A stretch of 58,128 nt of DNA, taken from Alphaproteobacteria bacterium. Its GTDB lineage: Bacteria > Pseudomonadota > Alphaproteobacteria > ATCC43930 > CGMCC-115725. The notes under the pieces are model-generated. The model was not told the origin of the DNA, ran no database searches, and worked only from the letters and a program-made list of their open reading frames with translations. Shown in pieces: positions 1 to 7,950 of this stretch (position 1 is its first letter; every line of letters starts with the position of its first letter). The position numbers were made by a program, and so were the translations under genes. The stretch is taken from positions 1-58,128 of the forward strand of contig JAFAYW010000332.1 of NCBI GenBank assembly GCA_019240125.1, read 5' to 3'.

Positions 1-54
1 CCCGTTGGTCGGCCACGCGACGGGCCGATCGAATTGCACGTCTTGCACGGACAT
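1..54 (-). CDS. Partial CDS at left edge (N-terminal 18 codons, unidentified)
   Basis: An ATG on the minus strand (54-52) opens an uninterrupted frame that runs off the left edge, reading MSVQDVQFDRPVAWPTNG. It is preceded by GGAG eight bases upstream, a good ribosome binding site. The visible residues are too few to assign a family. That this is a real gene start is inferred from the Shine-Dalgarno sequence and the open frame. Confidence 0.5.
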   Translation of the reverse strand, partial: MSVQDVQFDRPVAWPTNG

Positions 55-249
55 CGTTCACGCTCCGAATTCACGGGGATGGTCACTATGCGCGCGAGCT
101 AGGCGCCGGTCCATCGCCTCGGCCCGAATACCGAACCGAGCCGGCGCGTGAGGTGCGATGGCAAATTCCCTGTTCTGAGAATTTGCGCAGGGCCGGACCT
201 TCCCATAAGCAATCGTACAAAACGCCTTTCTGAGAGAGCCCATACCGGA

Positions 250-325
250 GCGGGGAATTCCAGACACCATTTATCAGGGAATTTGCGCGATCCCTCAGGG
301 AATTGCCGACCGGTCGTCAGGGAAT
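250..325. repeat. Periodic TCAGGGAAT direct repeats
   Basis: TCAGGGAAT occurs at 274-282, 295-303 and 317-325, giving 21- and 22-base periodicity, with a degenerate copy (CGGGGAATTC) near 251. Inverted versions (AATTCCCTG) lie near 165-175. The translated look of this segment (NREF, QGI) is typical of a non-coding dispersed repeat found in several alphaproteobacteria; that comparison is from memory. Confidence 0.45.
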
Positions 326-470
326 CAGTATCATAAGGCTTCCCATTTATTGCGATTATCATATGCATTATATTGCTATTTTGGCATGAAGGCCAAGCCG
401 TCCTTCGAAGCGGGGCCGTCCGATCGGCTTTCCGCCTGAGGCTGCTGGAATCCGAAGGATGCACCCCAAG

Positions 471-601
471 TGTCGTCCCTGCGACGGCAGGGACGCACCA
501 TTGGGCCGCACTCTTTCGCTGCCTGCATGCTGCGGTGCCGAGGCCGAACGGCGAACTGGGAGCACGCGGAACGGTGGGTCACCGCCTGCGCAGGGACGAC
601 A
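471..601. repeat. REP-like inverted repeat pair
   Basis: TGTCGTCCCTGCG at 471-483 is matched by its exact reverse complement at 589-601, and each arm has its own local imperfect palindrome (CGTCCCTGCGACGGCAGGGACG on the left). This layout of two REP elements facing each other about 105 bases apart resembles a BIME-type dispersed element. It sits just downstream of the MFS gene and might stabilise or terminate its transcript. Confidence 0.5.
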
Positions 602-631
602 ACTTTGTTTCCCGGGCTTAAAGGAAGCATG

Positions 632-1936
632 CTAGGCGCGCTGCACGACCGGGGATGGCGAGGCCGTCGGGCGGAGGCGGGCGGCAAGCGGCACGATGAC
701 GCCGCCGATAGCCACCATCAGTCCCATCGTCAGCATTGGCATCTGGTAAGAGCCGCTCATGTCGCGCAACAACCCGACAAATTGCGGCGCCGCATAGCCC
801 GAGATGTTGCCGACGGAATTGATAAACGCGATACCGCCGGCCGCGGCGGCGCTGCCAAGAAAGGCAGTTGGCAGGTTCCAGAACACCGGCAATGACCCGG
901 AGATGCCAAAGGCGGCGATCGCGAAAGCAGCGACTGTCAGTGGCGCATTCATCCCGATCGCGACTCCGGCCAGCATCATCCCGGCGCCACCGATCAACAG
1001 CGGCGTCACGAGGTGCCAGACGCGCTCGCCGGTGCGATCCGAGCTTTGCGAGAAGATGATCATGCCGATCACCCCGGCCGCCGCGGGCACCGAGTTCAGA
1101 TAGCCGACCGTTATATCGGCAAAGCCAAAGGTCTTGAGGATCAATGGCAGGAAGAAGCCCTTGCTGTACACGCCAAAGCCGACCAGCAGGTACACTGCGG
1201 TCAGCAATATCAGCTGTGGGCTCATGATCGCGCGCAGTGTCTTCAAGTGGCGACCCAGCGCCGCCTCACGTTCGCTTTTCAACCGCGTCTCGAGCCAGTC
1301 GCGTTCGTCGGGCCTCAGCCATTTCGCATCGGCTGGGCCGTCGCGCAAGACGAACGGGCACAGAGAGGCAAGGCATAGGGTCGGCAATCCCTCGACAAGG
1401 AATACCCATTGCCAGCCGGCAATCCCAAGCCAGCCGTCGAGGCTCAATAGATTGGCCGAGATCGGCCCGACGAGAATGCCAGCCGATGAGCCGCAGGCGT
1501 AAAATATGCCCATCGCCCGCCCGCGATAGCGCGACGGAAACCAGCAGGTCATGAAATACGCGACGCCGGGGAAAAACCCGGCCTCAGCGACGCCGAGCAT
1601 AAAACGGGCAATGACAAAGGTCGTAACGCCGGTCGCCAATGCCGTCCCAGCCGAGCACAGCCCCCACGCCACCGCGATGCCGGTGATCCAGCGGCGCGCG
1701 CCGACCCGCGACAACGCCGCGTTCGCCGGCATCTGGAACAGCGTATAGCTCCAGAAGAACGCGCCGGCGCCCAGCCCGTAAGTGGTCGCCGACAGCCCCA
1801 GCGCCTTGTTCATGGTCAGCGCCGCGACCGACACATTGAACCGGTCGAGCACATTGATGCAGTAGCAAAGGCTGAGCAACGGCACCAGCCGCCACATGAC
1901 CTTGCGCATCACGCCCGCTTCGAGCCCATCCGCCAT
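632..1936 (-). CDS. MFS transporter, anion:cation symporter (ACS) family
   Basis: A 434-residue integral membrane protein with about twelve hydrophobic segments. The first membrane helix ends in the ACS-type signature around residues 24-38 (CYCINVLDRFNVS), and the loop after helix 4 carries FFPGVAYFMTCWFPSRYRGRA, as in galactonate, glucarate and phthalate permeases. Family members import organic anions with protons. The start at 1936 is chosen over an upstream ATG because GGGAGG lies seven bases before it. It is divergent from the hypothetical membrane protein at 2056. The substrate is not predictable; the nearby Rieske oxygenase suggests an aromatic or carboxylic acid, which is inference. 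Confidence 0.85.
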   Translation of the reverse strand: MADGLEAGVMRKVMWRLVPLLSLCYCINVLDRFNVSVAALTMNKALGLSATTYGLGAGAFFWSYTLFQMPANAALSRVGARRWITGIAVAWGLCSAGTALATGVTTFVIARFMLGVAEAGFFPGVAYFMTCWFPSRYRGRAMGIFYACGSSAGILVGPISANLLSLDGWLGIAGWQWVFLVEGLPTLCLASLCPFVLRDGPADAKWLRPDERDWLETRLKSEREAALGRHLKTLRAIMSPQLILLTAVYLLVGFGVYSKGFFLPLILKTFGFADITVGYLNSVPAAAGVIGMIIFSQSSDRTGERVWHLVTPLLIGGAGMMLAGVAIGMNAPLTVAAFAIAAFGISGSLPVFWNLPTAFLGSAAAAGGIAFINSVGNISGYAAPQFVGLLRDMSGSYQMPMLTMGLMVAIGGVIVPLAARLRPTASPSPVVQRA

Positions 1937-2055
1937 GCCGTTCCTCCCACTGCTGAACCTGTTTTCCGGTTCCTGCCCCGCAAGCATACGCCGCCCACCA
2001 CGGAAAACCACCTGGGACAATCCTGCAAATCGGCTGGTACGATCAGGCGACCCGA

Positions 2056-3165
2056 ATGAGCACATTCCTGTTCAATATTGGCGGCTTTGTATTTGTCGTT
2101 GGAGCAAGCGGTCTCATCGGCTTTCGAGTCCGGAGCCGCGGCCGCAAATTCCTTGCGCTTCTCTGCCTGGTTACCGTCGCGACTATCGCCGGAGCGTTGC
2201 TGCTATCCGCCTCCACGGACAAGCGGCCCGATGCCGAAGCCGTGTTGTTCATTGCGATCTTTGCAGTGGCACCGTTGCTCGCATGCGCCACGATCGGCTT
2301 TGCCACCGGTGCAATGCTGGCGCGCGCGCCGACTGTTAAGCCGCCTGACGCGGCTGCTCTCGAGGCCGCAGCGCCGCCTGAGCCGGCGGCGTGGTGCGTC
2401 CGCCATATCGGCTTTGAGCGCGATGGCTTTATCCTGGACGGCATCGACATCTGGGCGGTGCCATGGGGCCGTGCCAGCGGGTCGGTACTCCTCCCGCATC
2501 CCGCTTACCCCGCGCAGCAGCACGCCTACTCGATCTATGAGGCGGGCGGTCAGGCAAACGGCAGCATTTTCGCGGCAGGCGAGCTCTCGAATGGCGTCTG
2601 GGGATTCTACACACCACGCGCGGCAGCCCATCGGCCTGAGAACACGGCCCATACCACCGTGCACCTGTCGGCCGATGGATCGCTGCGAGTAGAGTTGGCG
2701 CAGGTCGAGTGGTCAAACACCCATTGGGTGGCATCACCGCGGGTGACCGAACTGGCGACCGGGCGCATCGTGCTTGACCTCTGGAATACCGACTGGGACG
2801 CGGAGGTAAGCTTCCCAGGCGAGCGCTGCGTTAGTCTCGACCTGCGGCGCTACAGCGGATTGCGCGGTGTCCGAGCGTTTCTGGATCTGGCGAATGAGCG
2901 ATTTCTGATCAGTTTCGCGGACCAGCGCTCGTCGCTTGACGGGGCCCTATCCGGCGTCAGCCTTGCGCTGGAGGGCATTCCGTCGGAGACCAGGCCGGTC
3001 GTACATCCGCCCGTAAGACGTCGCAGTGGCGCCCGCGAATGGCGCAATGCCGCATTCATCCTCGCCGGAGCGCTCGCGGCGATCGCTGTGCTGACCCTGA
3101 TCACGCTTCAACTATCGTCGCCTGCCGTGCAGACGCTCACACCGTTGCCGGTAATGGGCCGGTAG
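2056..3165 (+). CDS. Hypothetical membrane protein
   Basis: This 369-residue product is not recognised. Three hydrophobic segments lie near the N-terminus (about residues 3-22, 31-50 and 62-88). A roughly 240-residue polar domain rich in aromatic residues follows, and one further membrane segment lies near residues 333-353 before a short tail. The middle may be a beta-rich extracytoplasmic or cytoplasmic domain. No strong ribosome binding site precedes the ATG, so an alternative start is possible. It is divergent from the MFS gene and is followed by the PuuE-like gene after about 95 bases. Confidence 0.6.
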   Translation: MSTFLFNIGGFVFVVGASGLIGFRVRSRGRKFLALLCLVTVATIAGALLLSASTDKRPDAEAVLFIAIFAVAPLLACATIGFATGAMLARAPTVKPPDAAALEAAAPPEPAAWCVRHIGFERDGFILDGIDIWAVPWGRASGSVLLPHPAYPAQQHAYSIYEAGGQANGSIFAAGELSNGVWGFYTPRAAAHRPENTAHTTVHLSADGSLRVELAQVEWSNTHWVASPRVTELATGRIVLDLWNTDWDAEVSFPGERCVSLDLRRYSGLRGVRAFLDLANERFLISFADQRSSLDGALSGVSLALEGIPSETRPVVHPPVRRRSGAREWRNAAFILAGALAAIAVLTLITLQLSSPAVQTLTPLPVMGR

Positions 3166-3260
3166 CGGCGAGCGTCTCGGCGCAGCTGGCCACAATCTTG
3201 CACTGCCGCGCTGTCACTTTGCAGCACCCGGCACCGACTTCATTGGCTGGAGAGCTTCCG

Positions 3261-4181
3261 ATGACCCAGGCCTACCCGCGCGATCTGATCGGTTATGGCA
3301 AGACGCCGCCGCAGGCGAACTGGCCGGGCGGGGCGCGCATCGCGGTGCAGTTTGTCATCAATTACGAGGAGGGCGGCGAGAACGCGATCTTCCATGGCGA
3401 CCCGGCCGCCGAGGCGTTTCTGACCGAACTGATCGGGGCGCAGCCGGTGCCGGGCATGCGGCACATGAATATCGAGTCGTTGTTCGAATATGGCAGCCGC
3501 GCCGGGTTCTGGCGGCTGCACCGAGCCTTCACCTCGCGCAACGTGCCAATCACCGTCTATGCCATCGCGATGGCGTTGGAGCGCAATCCGGAGGCCGTCG
3601 CCGGCATGCTCGATGCCCACTGGGAGATCGCCACCCACGGCTATCGTTGGATCGATTATCAATATGTCGCCGAGTCGGTCGAGCGGGCGCATATCGCGAC
3701 CGCGATCGAGATCCACACGCGGCTCACCGGTTCGCGGCCGCTTGGCTGGTACCAGGGGCGCGGCAGCCCCAATACGCGCCGGCTGGTGGTCGAGGAAGGC
3801 GGCTTTCTCTATGACGCCGACTGCTATGCCGACGACCTGCCCTATTGGGATAACAGCTACGGCAAGCCGCAATTGATCGTGCCCTATGCGTTCGACAGCA
3901 ACGACATGCGCTTTGCCTCGCCGCAGGGGTTCAACTCGGGTGACCAGTTCTTCACCTACCTCAAGGACAGCTTCGATGTCCTCTACCGCGAAGGCGCGGA
4001 GGTGCCGCGCATGATGTCGATCGGGTTGCATTGCCGTCTCGCCGGCCGGCCCGGCCGCACCGCCGCTTTGGAGCGTTTTCTCGATTACGTTCTCGGCCAC
4101 GACAAGGTGTGGTTGACCCGCCGCATCGACATCGCCTGCCACTGGATCGCAACCCACCCATATGCGGGCAGTGCCGCCTAG
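3261..4181 (+). CDS. puuE: Allantoinase PuuE-type polysaccharide deacetylase family protein
   Basis: A 306-residue NodB-fold protein that closely follows the PuuE pattern: the opening YPRDLIGYGKTPPQANWPGG, then FVINYEEGGENAIFHGD, GSRAGFWRLHR, WEIATHGYRWIDY and DADCYADDLPYW. PuuE proteins are cofactor-independent allantoinases that open allantoin to allantoate. GGAGAG at 3250-3255 supports the ATG at 3261 over the longer frame. No other urate or allantoin gene is visible nearby, so the substrate may differ. Its stop codon is separated by one base from the stop of the convergent gene at 4183. Confidence 0.8.
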   Translation: MTQAYPRDLIGYGKTPPQANWPGGARIAVQFVINYEEGGENAIFHGDPAAEAFLTELIGAQPVPGMRHMNIESLFEYGSRAGFWRLHRAFTSRNVPITVYAIAMALERNPEAVAGMLDAHWEIATHGYRWIDYQYVAESVERAHIATAIEIHTRLTGSRPLGWYQGRGSPNTRRLVVEEGGFLYDADCYADDLPYWDNSYGKPQLIVPYAFDSNDMRFASPQGFNSGDQFFTYLKDSFDVLYREGAEVPRMMSIGLHCRLAGRPGRTAALERFLDYVLGHDKVWLTRRIDIACHWIATHPYAGSAA

Positions 4182-4182
4182 G

Positions 4183-4377
4183 CTACCGCACCGCGACGAC
4201 GTCTTGCGCGAACACCATCTCTTCCTGCCCGACCAGGGCAGGGTCGGTGGCGGTGATGTAGCGGGCGAAGAGCCAGGCGCCGTCGGCCGGGTTCGATACC
4301 ACCTCGGCGACCGAGCCGTCGGCCAGCCTCACCTGCGTGCCGGGCGGCAGGGTGCGAATGTTGATCGGGTCGCTCAC
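4183..4377 (-). CDS. Small conserved protein downstream of dioxygenase alpha subunit
   Basis: A 64-residue acidic protein starting with GTG at 4377, 13 bases after the alpha-subunit stop. It reads like a small beta-barrel: RTLPPGTQVRLADGSVAEVV, then GAWLFARY and FAQDVVAV. I recognise no named family. Position and strand suggest translation with the oxygenase subunits, so it may be an accessory or assembly factor, which is inference. A longer ATG-initiated frame exists but would run through the alpha-subunit gene in another frame, so the short form is preferred. Confidence 0.65.
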   Translation of the reverse strand: MSDPINIRTLPPGTQVRLADGSVAEVVSNPADGAWLFARYITATDPALVGQEEMVFAQDVVAVR

Positions 4378-4390
4378 GCGGCTACCGCCG

Positions 4391-5758
4391 TCACTCGGCC
4401 GCCGCGGCACGCGGGCGGTGGCGCCAGGTGGCGAGCTGGTCCCAATCGCCGGCTTCCATGAATTCGGCCCAGCGGCGGTAGAAATTGCGCGCTGGCTGTT
4501 CGCTCGATTGGATGTCGGTGATGTCGATGACCTCGCCGGGCACGCGCAGCCCCTCATATTCGTAATCGGTGACCGCGGTGCCGATGCCCTGCTGGTAATT
4601 GTAGGGGTAGCGGCGGGCGATGACGCCGCGGCTGGCGGCATGCGCGTAGTTCCAGTTTTCCATGTCGTCCTGCTCGGTCATGCCGGCTGGGCCTGAGTAG
4701 CGGATGTAGTAATCGCGCAGGAAATTCTTCACCTCTTGCGGCGCGTCGCGATCGACATAGAAAAACCGCCAGCACTCGACTTCGTTGGGGCCGCGCGGGT
4801 GCCAGATCGCCATGGTCCGCGGCTGCCGCGACAACAGCGCGGTGTTGGGGAAAATCTCACCCGGCGAGCCGACCAGCCGCGCCAGGTCCCCAAGGTTCTT
4901 CTGCTTTTCCGCCTCGCAATGCCGGAAGTATTCGGCGACGACCGGCGCGTTCTGATAGGCGGGCGGCGGCATTTCGCCTTTCGGCAGCACATAGTGGATG
5001 GTCTGGTGGCCGCGATCGGGGATGCAGACGTGCAGTTTGCGGCTGACATTGCGTTCGCCCATGTCGCGGCGGCCGCTGCCCGAGGGGCCGATGCCAACCA
5101 GATCGACCGAACGGTGGCTGATATTGTGGTAGGTGTCGCCGCTGAAATTCTCCGCCGGGAATTTCCAGTTGCACGGCACCCGCCATTTCTGGACCCCGCC
5201 GAGCAATTCCGCCTGCCCCTCGCGTCCGTCCCAGCCATCGAGCTGCAGATCCAGATAGCGGGTGAAATCGCCGAGATATTCCTCGAAGGACGGCGCGGAC
5301 TTATCCCAGGTGGCCCAGATCGAGCCCTTGTAGTTGCACAATTGCGCCACCTCGACGAGGCCCCATTGCGAGCGGTCGAGCTGCGAATGATAGGCCTCGC
5401 GGAAATGCGGCACGCCGACCAGCCGCCCGTCGGTGGCAAAGCTCCAGCCGTGATACGGGCAGGTAAAGACCGAGGTGTTGCCCTCGTCGTAGCGGCACAC
5501 CTTCATGCCGCGGTGCCGGCACGAATTCAGAAAGACATGGATTTCACTGGCGCGGTCGCGGCACAGGATGACCGACTCCTCGCCCATGCCGGAGACGAAG
5601 TAATCGCCGGGGTTGGGGATCTGGCTGTCGTGGCCGACAAACAGCCAGGCGCGGGCAAAGACCCGCTCCTGCTCCTCGGCATAGATGTCGGGGTTGACGA
5701 AGATTTCGCGACTGACCTGGCCCGCTGCCAGATCGACCAGCCCCCGGCGGTATCCCAT
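4391..5758 (-). CDS. Aromatic ring-hydroxylating oxygenase, alpha (Rieske) subunit
   Basis: The 455-residue catalytic subunit of a Rieske non-heme iron oxygenase. The Rieske cluster ligands are C80-x-H82 and C100-x2-H103. The mononuclear iron site follows in ENFSGDTYHNISH, where the two histidines are the expected ligands, with an acidic residue expected later in the EQDDMENW region. Such enzymes insert O2 into aromatic substrates using electrons from a reductase, which is not encoded here. GGGAGGG precedes the ATG at 5758. Transcription runs from the beta subunit upstream, which reverses the usual alpha-beta order. Confidence 0.92.
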   Translation of the reverse strand: MGYRRGLVDLAAGQVSREIFVNPDIYAEEQERVFARAWLFVGHDSQIPNPGDYFVSGMGEESVILCRDRASEIHVFLNSCRHRGMKVCRYDEGNTSVFTCPYHGWSFATDGRLVGVPHFREAYHSQLDRSQWGLVEVAQLCNYKGSIWATWDKSAPSFEEYLGDFTRYLDLQLDGWDGREGQAELLGGVQKWRVPCNWKFPAENFSGDTYHNISHRSVDLVGIGPSGSGRRDMGERNVSRKLHVCIPDRGHQTIHYVLPKGEMPPPAYQNAPVVAEYFRHCEAEKQKNLGDLARLVGSPGEIFPNTALLSRQPRTMAIWHPRGPNEVECWRFFYVDRDAPQEVKNFLRDYYIRYSGPAGMTEQDDMENWNYAHAASRGVIARRYPYNYQQGIGTAVTDYEYEGLRVPGEVIDITDIQSSEQPARNFYRRWAEFMEAGDWDQLATWRHRPRAAAAE

Positions 5759-5793
5759 GACGCCCTCCCAATTCTTCGTACGAAGCACAAATA

Positions 5794-5882
5794 GTTAACG
5801 CAGAGGTCGCAAAGGACACGCAAAGTACGCGATGGCACCGAAACCTTTGCGAACTTCGTGTCTCCTTTGCGTTCTTCGCGTT
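5794..5882. repeat. Inverted pair of CGCAAAG-type repeats between oxygenase subunit genes
   Basis: The left arm carries successive CGCAGAGG, CGCAAAGG and CGCAAAG units (5799-5826). The right arm (5844-5882) carries the same kind of units on the opposite strand (CCTTTGCG, CCTTTGCG). The roughly 7-10 base periodicity resembles a dispersed intergenic repeat I have seen in other genomes. It separates beta- and alpha-subunit genes that would normally be adjacent. Confidence 0.5.
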
Positions 5883-5909
5883 ACCTGAATCTGTTGTGGC
5901 TTCGCCACG

Positions 5910-6455
5910 TTAAAAGAAAAACGACAGGTTCTTGCTCAGCAAGACATTCTGGTCGAGCACGATCTTGCGGCGGGCGATCTGCCAGGTGTCGCCGGCGCGG
6001 CGCAATACATCCTCGCGCTTGCCGACCATGAAATCGGTCTCGGTTTCGACGCGGTTGCGGTAGATCAGAAAGCGGCAGCGCACCGTGACCTCGCGCGCCT
6101 CCGCGATCGTTGGAGTCGCCTCGACGAACTGAACATTCGAGACGAAATGTGAGATGCGCGATACCGGCTCCTCGGCCCAGTGAATGCCGGTTTCGATCTG
6201 CCGCACGCGGCGGGTCAGTGTTTCCTTGCCTTCGTCGAACCAGTTCACATCGATCGTGTCGCGGGTGAATTCGCGCTCGGTCTCGCCGTATTTGACGTTG
6301 CGCCGCATCGGCATCCAATACCTGATATCGTCAGCGAGCATCGCCAACCACTCGTCATAGCGCCGCTCGTCGAGCAGTTCGGCCTCGCGATAGAGGAATT
6401 CGCCGATCTCCTGCACCAGCAGCAAACGGGAGATTTGTGCGTCGCGGTCAGTCAT
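5910..6455 (-). CDS. Aromatic ring-hydroxylating oxygenase, beta subunit
   Basis: A 181-residue small subunit of the cystatin-like (SnoaL/NTF2 fold) type. It matches the family in length and pattern: an N-terminal FLYREAELLDERRYDEWLAM helix region, WMPMRRNV, and a C-terminal LRRAGDTWQIARRKIVLDQN. The subunit is structural in alpha3beta3 oxygenases. Its ATG overlaps the upstream dehydrogenase stop by eight bases (ATGACTGA), indicating translational coupling. About 150 bases containing repeats separate it from the alpha subunit. Confidence 0.9.
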   Translation of the reverse strand: MTDRDAQISRLLLVQEIGEFLYREAELLDERRYDEWLAMLADDIRYWMPMRRNVKYGETEREFTRDTIDVNWFDEGKETLTRRVRQIETGIHWAEEPVSRISHFVSNVQFVEATPTIAEAREVTVRCRFLIYRNRVETETDFMVGKREDVLRRAGDTWQIARRKIVLDQNVLLSKNLSFFF

Positions 6456-7323
6456 GGCGCAGCTCCACCCCGGCCATCGCCTCGAGGATGCGGGCGACCA
6501 CGGGAAACCCCTCGCCGCCCCAGCCCTGCGCCTGCGCCCGCCTGTAGAAATCCGCGGCGAGCGTCCCGAGAGTCGCCGGGGCGCCAAGATCGCGCGCCAG
6601 CTGGCAGGCCAGTTCGATGTCCTTGGCGACGATGTCGAGCGTTCCGCCGGCGGTAAAGCTGCGATCGAACACGCCACGCGGGATGTTGGCAAAGGTACGG
6701 CTCTGACCGGCGCTGAGCGGCACGATCTGCGCCAATACGCCGAGGTCGATGCCCGCCTTGGCGGCTATCAGCATGCCCTCCATCGCGGCGATAAGATTGG
6801 TGTAACCAAGATACTGCGTGATCAGCTTGGCGGCGGAGCCGGCCCCGCTCGGCCCGACGTGAAATACATCAGCGGCGATAACCTCAAACAGCGAACGGCA
6901 CTGCGCCAGATGCGACGCCTCGCCGCCGACCATCACTGTCATCTCGGGCGGGCGGCCGCTGACCGGCGCGTCGAGAAACCCGATGCTGCGTTTCCGAGCC
7001 GCCGCCGCGATGAGCCGCGCGCTGGCCGGAGAATTGGTCGTCAGATCGATATAGGTGCAACCCGCGCGCAACCCGGCCAGAACCCCGCGCTGGGGATCAA
7101 GCGCGGCTGCCTCGACTTCGCGCGGGCCTGGCAATGAGGTGAAGACCACCTCGGCGCCATACGCGGCTTCAAGCGGACTTTCCGCGATGGTCGCGCCCTG
7201 ACCGGCCAGCCCGCTCATCGCCTCGTGCCGCACGTCATACACCGTCAACCGGTGCCCCGCCGACCGCAGCCGGCCGGCGATCGGCGCCCCCATCGTCCCG
7301 GTGCCGACAAACCCGATCCGCAT
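6448..7323 (-). CDS. NAD(P)-dependent beta-hydroxyacid dehydrogenase (3-hydroxyisobutyrate dehydrogenase family)
   Basis: A 291-residue protein with the dinucleotide-binding motif GFVGTGTMG at residues 4-12, the substrate motif DAPVSGRP, and the catalytic lysine in GSAAKLITQYLG. The family oxidises or reduces 3-hydroxy acids such as 3-hydroxyisobutyrate or tartronate semialdehyde. An ATG at 7359 would add 12 residues; 7323 is preferred because the fold starts at MRIGFVG. It is the first gene of the oxygenase operon and overlaps the beta-subunit start. In context it may act on a product of ring oxidation, which is inference. Confidence 0.85.
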   Translation of the reverse strand: MRIGFVGTGTMGAPIAGRLRSAGHRLTVYDVRHEAMSGLAGQGATIAESPLEAAYGAEVVFTSLPGPREVEAAALDPQRGVLAGLRAGCTYIDLTTNSPASARLIAAAARKRSIGFLDAPVSGRPPEMTVMVGGEASHLAQCRSLFEVIAADVFHVGPSGAGSAAKLITQYLGYTNLIAAMEGMLIAAKAGIDLGVLAQIVPLSAGQSRTFANIPRGVFDRSFTAGGTLDIVAKDIELACQLARDLGAPATLGTLAADFYRRAQAQGWGGEGFPVVARILEAMAGVELRHD

Positions 7324-7746
7324 CGCCTCGCCCGTCACTTTCTTCGCGTGCTCCATCATCCGCTGGCGCTACCGCCACGGCAAGAGCGGCCACGGCCTGC
7401 CCAATCCAACCTCCAGTTGATCCGCGTCAGGTTGGCCACCTGATCTATCAGGTCGATATCAGGTGGTTCATCGCGTTACGGTTGCGCCTGTCCGCCAGGA
7501 GGCTCCCATCGATCACCCCCGTAAGAACATCTCGGGAACAACGTAAATCAACCTCGTCAAAAATCAAGCCTTGGATGGCGCTGCGATCGGCATTGACCGC
7601 TGTCACTGCGGGCGATGCCGTAGGGGCATCGGGCGGCGAGCTCAGCGCGTGCATTCGGTTCGCCGTTGTGAGCTCCATTACATCCGCCACATTGACCGCG
7701 GCGCTATCATGATGAGGTGAGCAACGCAGCGATAGGAGAGCAGCAA
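7324..7746. other. Intergenic region with candidate operator
   Basis: No supported gene. Short frames on both strands lack ribosome binding sites and recognisable products. The region must contain promoters for the oxygenase operon (leftward) and the small peptide gene (rightward). A clear inverted repeat at 7436-7466 is listed separately. Confidence 0.5.
7436..7466. promoter_or_regulatory. Inverted repeat, candidate operator of the oxygenase operon
   Basis: CCACCTGAT at 7436-7444 and its perfect complement ATCAGGTGG at 7458-7466 flank 13 bases. Inside, ATCAGGT is repeated in direct orientation 11 bases apart (7447 and 7458), one helical turn. The position about 110-140 bases upstream of the dehydrogenase start fits a regulator site. 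The cognate regulator is not visible in the window. Confidence 0.4.
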
Positions 7747-7935
7747 ATGCTCGCATTGATGAAACGGTCTGGCGGTGAAACCGAGCAACGGGTGCAACCC
7801 GTCATACTATCGGTGGAGGAGGTGAGGGCCGTCGCGGGCGGCGCGACGCACAAGAACAACACCACCGTCGGCCCAGCACCCTACAATGTTCATTCCAGCC
7901 CAGCCGGAGCAGGCCCCGCCTTCTACAATCAATAA
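7747..7935 (+). CDS. Putative double-glycine leader peptide precursor (62 aa)
   Basis: The peptide is 62 residues. Residues 21-32 read LSVEEVRAVAGG, the classic pattern of double-glycine leaders cleaved by C39-peptidase exporters (hydrophobic positions spaced before GG). The predicted 30-residue core (33-62) is neutral, without cysteines, and contains a near-repeat GPAPYN / GPAFYN. AGGAGA lies seven bases before the ATG, and a strong intrinsic terminator begins 16 bases after the stop, so this is a compact monocistronic unit. No C39 transporter or modification enzyme is in the window. It could be a bacteriocin, a signal peptide or a RiPP precursor; function is inferred only from the leader. 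Confidence 0.65.
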   Translation: MLALMKRSGGETEQRVQPVILSVEEVRAVAGGATHKNNTTVGPAPYNVHSSPAGAGPAFYNQ

Positions 7936-7950
7936 ACTCACAACGATGCG

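Larger units (their letters stand above)
55..631. other. Gene-free region with small dispersed repeats
   Basis: I see no convincing gene here. Short ORFs on both strands lack ribosome binding sites and recognisable products. The region holds a periodic TCAGGGAAT array and an inverted pair of REP-like elements (listed separately). Around 340-370 it is AT-rich, unlike its surroundings. Confidence 0.6.

Noticed and set aside
274..325. Possible CRISPR array
   Set aside because: The repeats are only nine bases with 12-13 base spacers, there are three of them, and no cas genes are present.
4736..5794. 352-residue plus-strand frame opposite the Rieske alpha subunit
   Set aside because: Antisense shadow. 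The Rieske subunit has all ligands and a strong ribosome binding site.
7448..7756. 102-residue minus-strand frame upstream of the GG-leader peptide
   Set aside because: No ribosome binding site, no recognisable product, and it overlaps the likely promoter and the peptide start on the other strand.
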